Shown here piece after piece: positions 7,832-15,666 of a DNA stretch of 16,769 nt. Below the pieces are notes generated by a model. That model saw only the letters and a list, made by a program, of their open reading frames with translations. It was not told the origin of the DNA and ran no database searches. Source of the stretch: Bacillota bacterium (GTDB lineage Bacteria; Bacillota_A; Clostridia; Lachnospirales; WQUN01); assembly GCA_009786175.1 (NCBI GenBank), contig WQTQ01000186.1:1-16769 (forward strand). Reading direction: 5' to 3'. A program made the translations under genes and the position numbers. The stretch's first letter is position 1; each line of letters starts with the position of its first letter.

Positions 7832-7866
7832 TTTGCTGTAACTAATTTTTGAAACAGGAGGCAAAC

Positions 7867-8469
7867 ATGAAACTATTAATTGTAGACGACGACCAGTTAA
7901 TAAGAAAAAGCCTGGAGTTAACCTTATCCCGCCAAGAAGGCATTACTATAGCGGGCTGCGCAGCCGACGGCATGGAAGCCGTAGAAATATGTAAAAACAA
8001 CGAGGTTAACGCAATACTTATGGATATCCGTATGCCTGGGATGGACGGCATAGCGGCTACAAGACTTATTAAAAGCCGTTACCCTCATATTCGCATTATG
8101 ATGCTTACAACTTTTGACGACCGCCCAAATATCCAGCAGGCTCTTGCCGCAGGTGCAGACGGATACTTGCTTAAAACCGATAAGGTGGCGGGTATTGCCA
8201 AAGCCCTGCACGCCATGATGGACGGCACCAGCGTTCTTGACACAGATGTATTGCGTAAACTTACCCCACAGCCCAACCCGGCGTTGGAAGCTTTAACCTC
8301 GCGGGAGCATGACATTGCGCGGCTTGTGGCCCAGGGGCTTACTAATAAGGAAATTGCCGAGACTCTGTTTTTGAGCGAAGGTACAGTCCGGAACAATATA
8401 GTTGTAATAATGGAAAAGCTTGATGTGACAAACCGCACCCAATTGGGCATGGCATACTACAAGAATTAA
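7867..8469 (+). CDS. NarL/LuxR-family response regulator
   Basis: This 200-residue transcription factor has a receiver domain (about 1-120) followed by a LuxR-type helix-turn-helix (about 140-200). The receiver keeps the acidic pocket (D7-D9), the phospho-acceptor D53 in LMDIRMPGMDG, the switch threonine at 81/82 (MLTTFDD) and K103 (LLKTDK). The DNA-binding part reads LTSREHDIARLVAQGLTNKE, then IAETLFLSEGTVRNNI. An in-frame TTG at 7849 would add six residues, but the AGGAG at 7856-7860 placed six bases before ATG 7867 decides the start. No histidine kinase is in the window, so it is an orphan here. It diverges from the GH8 gene and lies just upstream of the MoxR/DUF58 block, either of which could be its target. 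Confidence 0.92.
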   Translation: MKLLIVDDDQLIRKSLELTLSRQEGITIAGCAADGMEAVEICKNNEVNAILMDIRMPGMDGIAATRLIKSRYPHIRIMMLTTFDDRPNIQQALAAGADGYLLKTDKVAGIAKALHAMMDGTSVLDTDVLRKLTPQPNPALEALTSREHDIARLVAQGLTNKEIAETLFLSEGTVRNNIVVIMEKLDVTNRTQLGMAYYKN

Positions 8470-8473
8470 TCAC

Positions 8474-8502
8474 TTTTAATTATTTCCCCCATGTGGTATT
8501 AT
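8474..8502 (+). promoter_or_regulatory. Candidate promoter of the MoxR/DUF58 gene block
   Basis: An extended -10, TGGTATTAT (8494-8502), is followed by a leader of about 20 bases before AAAGGGG and ATG 8528. The region 17 bases upstream (8474-8479, TTTTAA) is a poor -35. The block could also be partly read through from the response regulator, since no strong terminator lies in the 58-base gap. Confidence 0.4.
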
Positions 8503-8527
8503 TTTGCTACAGCAAAGGGGTTTTTTC

Positions 8528-9472
8528 ATGGAAAACAATTTTTACCCAATGACTACCGCAGAACTTATGGACCGTGCAATTGATGTCTACAAAAAAACGT
8601 TTGGCAGACAGATTGGTTTCGCTGCAATTTTTGGGATTATTTCATACTTGTTTTTATTCTTTGTGGGGATTATCGTGGCTATTTTAGTAGTCTCTTTTTC
8701 TGCGTTCGCGGCAAACAGTCCTTTGAATGATACATACAGCACATTTGGTCTATTAACGATAATTATTGCGGTGGTGATGCCGGTTATCTTGTTATACATT
8801 TCTGTGTCATCCGCAGGGCACATTTTAATTTCCAAATCTGCTTTTTACGGAAATAAAGAAAACCTTCCCGTAGGACAGCTGCCCCGCATTTCACTTCGGA
8901 TTTTTGGCGCACTTATTGCGCAAGCCATAGCTTCGTTACCGTTTATCGGTCTAATTTACTTAGGTTTTGTAACAAATTTTTTCACACATTTATTAGCGCG
9001 TTCTCCTTGGGAGTTTTTACTGCTGATGTTAATATTCATTGTTTCATATCTTATTTACATGAACCTCTTCTCTTTGTCCGTAGCTGTGGCCGCTTTCGAA
9101 CGAAAGACTTTTATAAGCGCGTTAATACGTTCTTGGGAGCTTATCCGCGGTGAATTTTGGAAAATTGCCGGTATACGGCTTCTTTGGCTTTTGGTTATTA
9201 TTGCTATTTGGGCGGCAATTTACGGGGCAGTTGTTTCTGTTGGTATATTTGCGGCATTTGTACCTACAATTATTAATACGGATGCTTCGTACGCGGCAGT
9301 CGGCCCTATAACTGTGTTATCCGGTCTTTTGTCTTTTGCCGCAATGTTTGCCATAACACCACTGGACGGTGTTTTTCAGGCAACATTGTATTACAACCAG
9401 CGGATAAAAAAAGAAGGCTTGGACATTGAAGTTAAGCTGGAAAAACTTGTGAATGAAAGGCAGTTATTATGA
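8528..9472 (+). CDS. Polytopic membrane protein, GPDPase membrane-domain-like
   Basis: This 314-residue protein starts at ATG 8528, with AAAGGGG (8514-8520) at good spacing; an in-frame TTG at 8504 lies in the leader and is rejected. About six hydrophobic segments can be seen (roughly 30-60, 73-96, 124-150, 163-190, 212-245 and 258-280). The N-terminal cytosolic segment (MTTAELMDRAIDVYKKTFGR) and the RSWELIRGEFWK loop are typical of the glycerophosphodiester-phosphodiesterase-type membrane domain proteins that lead DUF4129/MoxR/DUF58 operons. There is no catalytic GDPD domain, so enzymatic activity is not implied; it is probably a structural membrane subunit. Its stop overlaps the next start by four bases (ATGA), indicating translational coupling. 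Confidence 0.8.
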   Translation: MENNFYPMTTAELMDRAIDVYKKTFGRQIGFAAIFGIISYLFLFFVGIIVAILVVSFSAFAANSPLNDTYSTFGLLTIIIAVVMPVILLYISVSSAGHILISKSAFYGNKENLPVGQLPRISLRIFGALIAQAIASLPFIGLIYLGFVTNFFTHLLARSPWEFLLLMLIFIVSYLIYMNLFSLSVAVAAFERKTFISALIRSWELIRGEFWKIAGIRLLWLLVIIAIWAAIYGAVVSVGIFAAFVPTIINTDASYAAVGPITVLSGLLSFAAMFAITPLDGVFQATLYYNQRIKKEGLDIEVKLEKLVNERQLL

Positions 9473-10110
9473 CCAATACAAATTTCTACGACGCCATGAA
9501 CGAAGTATTGGCAACCCGCCGTTACGACAGGCTTACAGGGCGGCGTGCCGACATTAGCGAGATGATTTCCCAGTGGCTTAATGACGTATTGTCTCGCTTC
9601 TTCTCCCGTTTCAACTTTACTGTTGAGTTTGGGGAACTAAATTACAACCTTGATGCCATTTCCATTGCCTTTGTAGCCATTGGTGCCGCGTTAGTTATCG
9701 CGGCGGCTGTAGTGTTATACCGTACTTTCCGTGGACGCAGCCGTATCCAACACCACGATTTATCCGAAATTTTTGAAGAGTTGGCCAAGAAAAATTACAC
9801 CGTAACCGAACTTATCAACCTTAGCGATTCCGCGGACACCAGGCGGCTTGCCATCCGTTACAGATACATCGCCTCGCTGCTTGCCCTAAACGAAAAGCAA
9901 ATTACCGAAATAAAACCATCCGCTACAAACGGACTAATTTTGCGGCAAATAAAAGAAACATGTCCTGCTCTTTCACAGCCCTTCGGGCATACTGCAGATG
10001 TTTTTCACAAAGCGTGGTTTGGGTATAAAGATATAAACGACAGTACGTACGAGAATTTTGCAGATTCCGTACAATCTATAATCAGTGGTGATTTTCTTTG
10101 CGTAAATTAA
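9469..10110 (+). CDS. DUF4129-domain membrane protein
   Basis: This 213-residue protein starts in the ATGA overlap with the previous gene. A predicted amphipathic N-terminal region precedes one transmembrane segment (about residues 64-86). After it comes a cytosolic domain with the DUF4129 pattern: IRYRYIASLLALNEKQI, then KPSATNGLILRQIKE, then a VFHKAWFGYKDINDSTYENF block, equivalent to the family's F-x-x-x-W-Y/F-G signature. Full-length relatives often carry a large extracellular transglutaminase-like or other N-terminal domain; that is missing, so this is the short form. Its role in MoxR/DUF58 modules is not established. It overlaps the downstream gene by 13 bases. Confidence 0.78.
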   Translation: MTNTNFYDAMNEVLATRRYDRLTGRRADISEMISQWLNDVLSRFFSRFNFTVEFGELNYNLDAISIAFVAIGAALVIAAAVVLYRTFRGRSRIQHHDLSEIFEELAKKNYTVTELINLSDSADTRRLAIRYRYIASLLALNEKQITEIKPSATNGLILRQIKETCPALSQPFGHTADVFHKAWFGYKDINDSTYENFADSVQSIISGDFLCVN

Positions 10111-10847
10111 CGAAATTAATTTTCCCGGCTATAATTGTTATACTGGCTACAGTGGTTCTTCATGTGTTTAGTGACGACCACGAAGGACCTGCATTTGTGT
10201 CCTCTACCACAGGGGAGCGGGGTGCAAGTCTGCTTTACGACACCCTGCGGCACATGGGATACCCTGCCCGCGTAAGCCGCAGGCCCCTTTCCGCCTTTAC
10301 GGATATTAATAATGCCTATATTCTTATCCAGCCCAACGAAGTGCATTTTAGCCAAACAAAAGCGGAAGAAATGCTTGCGTGGGTTAACTCCGGAGGCAGG
10401 CTTATTTTCCTGCATAACAACCCGTTTACAATTGTCGATACCCTAATCGACTCCCGTGGCACCCGCTTTGGCAGCCTTATGATACACGAACTGGGTCAGG
10501 GGATGCTTATCAGAGGCTTTGCAAACGATGTTATTAACGAAAATATGATGGATAACGCGGATACCGGGGCGCGGATACACGCAATACTCAGCAATTGGGG
10601 CGCGGACAGGATTATTTTTGCGGAATATTACCACGGTATGCAAACCACGGATACATTTTTTAACCAACTGCCCATAATTGCACGGCTGGTTTTAGTACAG
10701 CTTGGGCTGTTGGCAATAATAATCGTGTGGCATTTGGGCAAACGGTTTGGAAACCCAATTGCTTACTACGAAGAACAGGAACGGGAAGAAAACGAACATG
10801 TACACGCACTTACACGGCTATATTTGAAAACAAGGAGACGAGACTAA
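10098..10847 (+). CDS. DUF4350-domain membrane protein
   Basis: This 249-residue protein has two membrane segments (about 6-24 and 192-212) flanking an extracytoplasmic domain. The domain shows the DUF4350 pattern: SSTTGERGASLLYDTLRHMG near its start, LAWVNSGGRLIFLH in the middle, and FAEYYHG before the second membrane helix. The C-terminal tail (YYEEQEREENEHVHALTRLY) is cytosolic and charged. The start is TTG: an in-frame TGA at 10089-10091 leaves TTG 10098 as the first usable codon, with GGTGA about six bases before. The gene overlaps the DUF4129 gene by 13 bases and ends in TAATG, so MoxR translation starts on its stop codon. Family members resemble glutamine-amidotransferase-like folds in this module; the function is unknown. 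Confidence 0.78.
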   Translation: MRKLTKLIFPAIIVILATVVLHVFSDDHEGPAFVSSTTGERGASLLYDTLRHMGYPARVSRRPLSAFTDINNAYILIQPNEVHFSQTKAEEMLAWVNSGGRLIFLHNNPFTIVDTLIDSRGTRFGSLMIHELGQGMLIRGFANDVINENMMDNADTGARIHAILSNWGADRIIFAEYYHGMQTTDTFFNQLPIIARLVLVQLGLLAIIIVWHLGKRFGNPIAYYEEQEREENEHVHALTRLYLKTRRRD

Positions 10848-11788
10848 TGACAGTTACAGACCTATCCGGCAGCATAAAAGAGCGGCTTAACAGCCGGATT
10901 TTAAACCAAGAAAGTTTAACCGACATGGCACTTACAGCCATGTTCGCAGGGGGGCACGTGCTAATTGAGGGTGTACCCGGCCTTGCAAAAACTCTTTGGG
11001 CAAAATCCATGGCGCAGCTGTTAAACGTAGAGTACAAGCGTATGCAGTTTACGTCCGACATAATGCCGTCGGATATTTTGGGTACAAAGGTGTTTAACCA
11101 GCGCACATCGGAATTTGAGTTGCGCAAAGGGCCATTGTTTACCCAACTGTTTTTGGCAGACGAAATAAACCGCACCCCGCCCAAGACACAATCTGCCCTT
11201 TTGGAAGTAATGGAAGAACGCGCAATAACAATAGACGGGCAAACACACCGCCTGAAGGAGCCTTTTTTTGTAATGGCAACCCAAAACCCGCTGGAATACG
11301 AAGGCACTTATCCTCTGCCGGAAGCCCTGACAGACCGCTTTATGATGAAAATAAACATCACCTACCCCGGCGTAGCGGCAGAAAAACAAATGCTGCAGAT
11401 GTACCATGAAGGGTTTACATCCGGCAAACTGGAGGATATGTCGCCCGTATGTTCGGCAGCGGATATTGCCCAAGCGCGGGAAGAAATTCAAGACGTGGCA
11501 GTGGAAGACGGGGTCTTTAATTACATTGTCAGCGTGGTAGAGACAACACGGCGTGTAGGCGCAGTTATGTACGGCAGCAGCCCCCGGGGCAGTGTTGCGT
11601 TGCTGTTGGCATCTAAAGCATACGCCGCACTGCAAGGGCGCGACTTTGTTATCCCCGACGATGTCCGCTACTTGGCAATGCCCGTTTTGCGCCACCGCCT
11701 AATGATAAAGCCCGAAGCGGAAATTGAAGGAATAACATCGGACCAAGTAATAGAAAGTATTTTGACTCAAGTTAAGGCTCCGCGGTAA
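10847..11788 (+). CDS. MoxR-family AAA+ ATPase
   Basis: This 313-residue protein starts at ATG 10847, sharing one base with the upstream stop, with AAGGAG at 10832-10837. The AAA+ motifs are complete: Walker A GVPGLAKT (about 42-49), Walker B LFLADEIN (101-108), sensor 1 MATQNP (143-148) and an arginine in LTDRF (R164). A C-terminal lid domain follows (to LMIKPEAEIEGI). MoxR ATPases are thought to act as chaperones that remodel or activate partner proteins, often with DUF58/vWA proteins encoded next door, as here. An in-frame upstream extension (to 10727) overlaps the previous gene and is rejected. Confidence 0.93.
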   Translation: MTVTDLSGSIKERLNSRILNQESLTDMALTAMFAGGHVLIEGVPGLAKTLWAKSMAQLLNVEYKRMQFTSDIMPSDILGTKVFNQRTSEFELRKGPLFTQLFLADEINRTPPKTQSALLEVMEERAITIDGQTHRLKEPFFVMATQNPLEYEGTYPLPEALTDRFMMKINITYPGVAAEKQMLQMYHEGFTSGKLEDMSPVCSAADIAQAREEIQDVAVEDGVFNYIVSVVETTRRVGAVMYGSSPRGSVALLLASKAYAALQGRDFVIPDDVRYLAMPVLRHRLMIKPEAEIEGITSDQVIESILTQVKAPR

Positions 11789-11793
11789 AAGCT

Positions 11794-13098
11794 ATGGGCA
11801 TAACCAAAAACTATGTATATCTAACAGCCTTTGGCATTGTTTTCACACTGACCGCCTGGCCTTTCGGCTTCCACGGTTTTATTTTCCTGTTTTGGAACCT
11901 GCTGATTATGGGACTTTTGGTATTGGACGTATTCATAACCCCAAGCCCAAAGCACCTTATCGTGCGCCGTGCAGATGAATTAAAGCTGTATTTCAAGACA
12001 GAGAACACCGTGACATTTTACGTAAAAAACACCTATCGTCAGGGCCTAAAAATTGAAGGCAAGGACGAGAGACTGCGGCATTTTAACGTAGTTGGCCAAG
12101 ACATGTCCCATTTTATAGAACCGGGCAAAGAGCAAGTATTCTCTTACAAAGTTATACCCGCAAAGCGCGGAAGCTTCGGCTCTAACAAGGTTTATCTCCG
12201 ATACGCAGGCCTTATGGGGTTGTGTAAAAAATACGTGACAGTCCCCTGCCCTGCCACCTACAAAGTTTATCCAAACGTAAAAGATTTAAGTAAATATCGT
12301 CTTATGATGCAAAAGAGCCGCCTACTGCCAACCGGCGATAAAAGCTTGCGTCAATACGGCGCGGGGTTGGATTTTGAAAGCTTACGCACGTATGTAGAAG
12401 GTGACGATTATCGCAAAATAAACTGGGCGGCAACTGCCCGCGAAAATAAACTTATGGTCAACCAATATCAAATTGAGCGTGACCAGCCGGTATATATTTT
12501 ATTGGACATAGGCCGCCCAATGAGCTACACGGTAAACGGCTTCAAAAAATTGGATTATTCCATAAACGCAGCACTAATTTTAAGCGACATTGTAAACCAG
12601 CAAGGTGACAAGGCAGGGCTTATGGTGTTCGACTCTAAAGTGCAGGCGCATATTTCCCCCGGGCAGGGTGCGCTGCACCGCAATACTCTTATGGAGACAT
12701 TGTACAATGTAGCAGACAACCGCCAAACCGCCGACTATGAAGGCGCGTTCCGTACCCTGTGCGAGCAGCAGAAACGCCGCAGCTTGGTATTCATTTTTAC
12801 AGATTTTGAAATTTTGGAAGAAGCGGAAGATTTAATTGCCCATATTGCCATTTTAAAACGGAGACACATACCCATCGTAGTTTTTATGGAAAACGAATCA
12901 CTTACAGCCATGGCCGACGCACCGGATTCCGCTAAAATTTATGATAAAATGCTAAAGCTAACGGCACAGGAATTTCACAACGAGCGGCGGCAGATTATCC
13001 GCAAGCTGAACATGATGGGCATACCCAGCGTAGAAAGCACCGCAGAGCAGTTTACCGTATCGGCGGTTAACAGATACCTGCAGGCGAGGAGGAGTTAG
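11794..13098 (+). CDS. DUF58 (vWA-like) membrane-anchored protein
   Basis: This 434-residue protein has two membrane helices at the N-terminus (about 7-22 and 28-48), then a beta-rich region (about 55-160), and the DUF58 signature around 190-216: FESLRTYVEGDDYRKINWAA, then TARENKLMVNQ. A vWA-like fold follows, with LLDIGRPMS (about 236-244) in the position of a metal-binding DxSxS-type loop, here in a degenerate form. In this family DUF58 proteins pair with MoxR ATPases. The start follows the MoxR stop by five bases; its ribosome binding site is weak (only AAAAGCT), so translation probably depends on coupling. Confidence 0.9.
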   Translation: MGITKNYVYLTAFGIVFTLTAWPFGFHGFIFLFWNLLIMGLLVLDVFITPSPKHLIVRRADELKLYFKTENTVTFYVKNTYRQGLKIEGKDERLRHFNVVGQDMSHFIEPGKEQVFSYKVIPAKRGSFGSNKVYLRYAGLMGLCKKYVTVPCPATYKVYPNVKDLSKYRLMMQKSRLLPTGDKSLRQYGAGLDFESLRTYVEGDDYRKINWAATARENKLMVNQYQIERDQPVYILLDIGRPMSYTVNGFKKLDYSINAALILSDIVNQQGDKAGLMVFDSKVQAHISPGQGALHRNTLMETLYNVADNRQTADYEGAFRTLCEQQKRRSLVFIFTDFEILEEAEDLIAHIAILKRRHIPIVVFMENESLTAMADAPDSAKIYDKMLKLTAQEFHNERRQIIRKLNMMGIPSVESTAEQFTVSAVNRYLQARRS

Positions 13099-13099
13099 T

Positions 13100-13765
13100 G
13101 TGAAAACCGTCACCGTCATAACCCCGGCCAACATAGAAGTTGAATACAAGCTTGCCGGAGTTGGTGCCCGCTTGGCCGCTCTTATAATTGATTCACTGCT
13201 TCAATTGCTGGCTGTTGCCCTATGCGCGCGCGTTTTGTTCGGCATTAACCGCCAAACCGGACATGGGGTACATTACAGCACAATTCTTGCAATTTTTTTG
13301 GTAGTCTCGTTTTTAATTTATTTTGGATACTTTATTGTTTGCGAAATGTTGATGAACGGGCAAACTGTTGGCAAGCGGATGTTTGGCCTTCGTGTTGTCC
13401 GCGACAACGGCCAGCCAATTGAATTTTCCCAATCGCTGCTGCGCGGCGTTATCCGTTCTACACTGGACATGATGTATGTAGGCCTGTTTGTTATTTTATT
13501 TTCCAAAAAACACAAACGCCTGGGCGATATGGCCGCAGGCACAATTGTGATAATAGAAAGATATAACACAGAATTTTTTGACCCTATGTTTGATACGCAA
13601 GATTTGGATTTTCCTGAGTTTTTACCACCACTTATGGACATGACAAAAGATGAGCGGGCAATTGTGGTTGACTGGCTGCGCCGCAGGGAAACGCTGCCTG
13701 ACTATGGTATGGAAATTGGGGAAAAGTTGGCGGAGTATTTTGAGAGAAAAGATGGAGGAATGTAA
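13100..13765 (+). CDS. RDD-family membrane protein
   Basis: This 221-residue protein starts at GTG 13100, one base after the DUF58 stop, with AGGAGG upstream (13087-13092). The RDD pattern is seen at the start: conserved R24 in GARLAALIIDSL and D31, followed by hydrophobic segments (about 26-47, 58-83 and 120-136). The conserved GQTVGKRMFGLRVV (87-100) and HKRLGDMAAGTIVI (138-151) blocks fit the family. The C-terminal ~65 residues form a charged cytosolic tail that is longer than in minimal RDD proteins. RDD proteins are regular members of MoxR/DUF58 modules; their molecular role is not settled. Confidence 0.88.
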   Translation: MKTVTVITPANIEVEYKLAGVGARLAALIIDSLLQLLAVALCARVLFGINRQTGHGVHYSTILAIFLVVSFLIYFGYFIVCEMLMNGQTVGKRMFGLRVVRDNGQPIEFSQSLLRGVIRSTLDMMYVGLFVILFSKKHKRLGDMAAGTIVIIERYNTEFFDPMFDTQDLDFPEFLPPLMDMTKDERAIVVDWLRRRETLPDYGMEIGEKLAEYFERKDGGM

Positions 13766-14562
13766 TGAACGACAGAACAAACGCAATAAAAGAAAACTGG
13801 AACAACATGGCAGAAAGATGGAATGATTTGAGAAGCGACAAAATAATAGACGGGATTATCAAAGACCCATATTCCATTTTCCGTCCACAGCTACAGGCAA
13901 TGTTTAAGCAATTTGTAAGCGATTTCACAGGTAAACGGATATTGGTGCCTGCAAGCGGGGATAATCGGGAGGTTTTCGCCTTTCACTTGCTGGGCGCGAA
14001 GGTTACGTCTTCCGACTTATCCGAGAAACAGCTTGAATACTCTGCCAATGTGGCCAAACAAAACAATTGGGATATTGAATTTGTATGGGATAACCTTATG
14101 GAACTATCCAATACAAAATCCGGCGAGTACGACTTTGTATACGTTTCCAACGGGGTCATGTTTTGGATAGATGACCTTAAATCTATGTACAAAAATATTA
14201 ACAGGGTATTAAAACCCGGCGGCTGCTACATGATGTATGATGGCCACCCTTTCATGTTCCCTTTTGATGCGGACAATACCAAAAGCCTTACATTACGGAA
14301 AGATTATGATTCAACAGGCCCTTTTGGAAAATTTGGCACATATACATGGCGGATGCAAGATATATTAAACGCCATGGTTTCGTCCGGGCTATGCCTTGCC
14401 CATATGGAAGAAATGAACGCCGAATACGGCACATTCTGGGTGGATTGGGATAAGGCAGATGCTATTTCGCAAGAGGAACTGGAGAGATTGTACGACAGCA
14501 AAACAAACCCGTTGTACTCGCTTCCGCAGGCAATTTCTATTTGCGCAAAAAAGGCACTGTAA
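13765..14562 (+). CDS. Class I SAM-dependent methyltransferase
   Basis: This 265-residue protein starts within the RDD stop (TAATG), with GGAGG just upstream. The SAM-binding motif I is ILVPASGDNREVFAFHLLGA (about 59-78); D84 in TSSDLSEKQLEYS is the likely acidic ligand for the SAM ribose. Later motifs, DFVYVSNGVMFWI and VLKPGGCYMMYDG, fit the Methyltransf_11/25 group. The second residue of motif I is P rather than the usual E/D, which is seen in related proteins. The substrate cannot be inferred. The overlap implies co-translation with the MoxR/DUF58 block, but this enzyme is not a standard member of it. Confidence 0.87.
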   Translation: MNDRTNAIKENWNNMAERWNDLRSDKIIDGIIKDPYSIFRPQLQAMFKQFVSDFTGKRILVPASGDNREVFAFHLLGAKVTSSDLSEKQLEYSANVAKQNNWDIEFVWDNLMELSNTKSGEYDFVYVSNGVMFWIDDLKSMYKNINRVLKPGGCYMMYDGHPFMFPFDADNTKSLTLRKDYDSTGPFGKFGTYTWRMQDILNAMVSSGLCLAHMEEMNAEYGTFWVDWDKADAISQEELERLYDSKTNPLYSLPQAISICAKKAL

Positions 14563-14568
14563 TTTTTT

Positions 14569-14588
14569 ACCCCCTGATATCAGGGGGT
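14569..14588. repeat. 20-bp perfect palindrome sharing the TGATATCAGGGGGTGGT unit
   Basis: ACCCCCTGATATCAGGGGGT is a perfect palindrome without a loop, preceded by six T residues on the plus strand and followed by GGTGGT. The 17 bases at 14575-14591 are identical to 2004-2020. It stands between the methyltransferase stop (14562) and the start of the broken HipA-like gene (14612), just upstream of that gene's AAGGAGG. There is no T-run after the palindrome, so a terminator is doubtful; a protein-binding operator or a dispersed-repeat remnant are the alternatives. Confidence 0.8.
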
Positions 14589-14611
14589 GGTGGTATGAAG
14601 GAGGCAGTGTT

Positions 14612-15645
14612 GTGAAATGTACGTTAATGTATAAAAATATCCCTGTTGTAGATATGCAAATTGCCGAGGATATTGGGGTTATAATAGAAATAGGCACTGT
14701 ACATGATTTTGCCCGGCTGCCAGTTGGTACTGTTGCTGCGTCCGGAAATGATAAAGGCAAAATTAGCCGTAAAACACTGAATGATTGGTGGGCAGGACGT
14801 TCTATCCCCGTAAGCCGTGATGGGCTTCAAGATATACTGTTTAGTGTTGGCGAAAAGCTAACTTCCATACTGCCTATAAAGTGTTACGGCCTTAGTTTGT
14901 CTGACCAATACTGGGTTTGCCCGGAAAACACCGGGCTAAAATGGAGTGACATAAATTTTTTTGAGAACGACTTTTCTAAAGACGTTGGTGAAATGCTGTT
15001 CGGCAAGATACCGGAGAGTTTAGAGTGCATGAATTTATTGTCACCGGACAATACATCTGATGGATGGCTCAAGAAAGACTTGGAATCGACCATGTCCCAT
15101 ACACGCTGACATTTGAAAATGATACACCTTACAGCCTGTGCGAAACCTTTATTACCCCGGAAACAGAACTTGTCCCTGCTTGGCGTGTTGTTGAAACAAG
15201 AAAGCGCAGCAACCATGATAACGGCCTTACACATTTGCTGCGCTGTGCAGAAGCTTTGAGTATGCCAAATATCCAACCGGCACTTGAAAAAATGCTTGTG
15301 CTAGACTACATTATTGCAAATACCGACCGCCACTATAACAATTTTGGCTTTGTCCGTAACGCCAATACTCTAAAATGGTGCGGCTTGGCCCCAATCTATG
15401 ACAGCGGAACTTCCCTATGGCATGACACCCATGTGGGCAGTGTTCCCTGCAAAAGCAAGCCGTTCCGCGCCACACATGATGAACAAATCAAGTTGGTGCG
15501 TGATTTTTCGTGGTTTGACATCGATACACTGACAGGCATCGAAGACGAATGCACAGAAATTTTTTCCCGGTCTAAACACATAGATGAACAAAGGCAGGCC
15601 GCACTTGCCCAGGCAATTATGAACCGCACAAAAACCATTGGGTAG
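14612..15645 (+). pseudogene. HipA-family kinase-like gene with internal deletion and frame change
   Basis: The 5' part starts at GTG 14612, with AAGGAGG at 14598-14604, and runs to TGA 15107-15109 (165 codons): MKCTLMYKNIPVVDMQIAED at the start, then KCYGLSLSDQYWV, then LLSPDNTSDGWLKK. The rest lies in another frame (from about 15078 to 15645): LGIDHVPYTL, then LDYIIANTDRHYNNFGFV, then APIYDSGTSLWHD. The kinase-like NTDRH...NFG catalytic loop and the metal-binding D of YDSG are kept. From memory of intact relatives, roughly 35-40 residues, including the nucleotide-binding LIKGGS-like region, belong between LKK and RLGI; their loss, with a frame change, indicates an internal deletion of about 110 bases. 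The deletion makes a functional kinase unlikely. No HipB-like antitoxin is visible beside it. Confidence 0.8.
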
Positions 15646-15666
15646 GCAAGGAAGGATTGATTCCTT

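Noticed and set aside
8503..8526. TTTGC...GCAAA hairpin followed by GGGG and six T residues as a terminator after the response regulator
   Set aside because: The stem is five AT-rich pairs and overlaps the ribosome binding region of the next gene; it is too weak to call.
10727..10846. N-terminal extension of the MoxR protein
   Set aside because: It overlaps the DUF4350 gene in another frame. The strong AAGGAG and ATG at 10847 give the standard MoxR N-terminus.
11021..11695. Long minus-strand open frame opposite the MoxR gene
   Set aside because: The plus strand encodes a complete AAA+ ATPase; the antisense frame has no motif, no ribosome binding site and cysteine-rich nonsense composition.
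14459..14611. Upstream extension of the HipA-like frame into the methyltransferase gene
   Set aside because: It lies within the methyltransferase coding sequence in another frame; GTG 14612 has a clear AAGGAGG and begins the family homology.
15648..15666. AAGGAA/TTCCTT inverted repeat around the ribosome binding site of the last gene as a riboregulator
   Set aside because: Arms are only six bases and the purine side is explained by the ribosome binding site; chance is a sufficient explanation.
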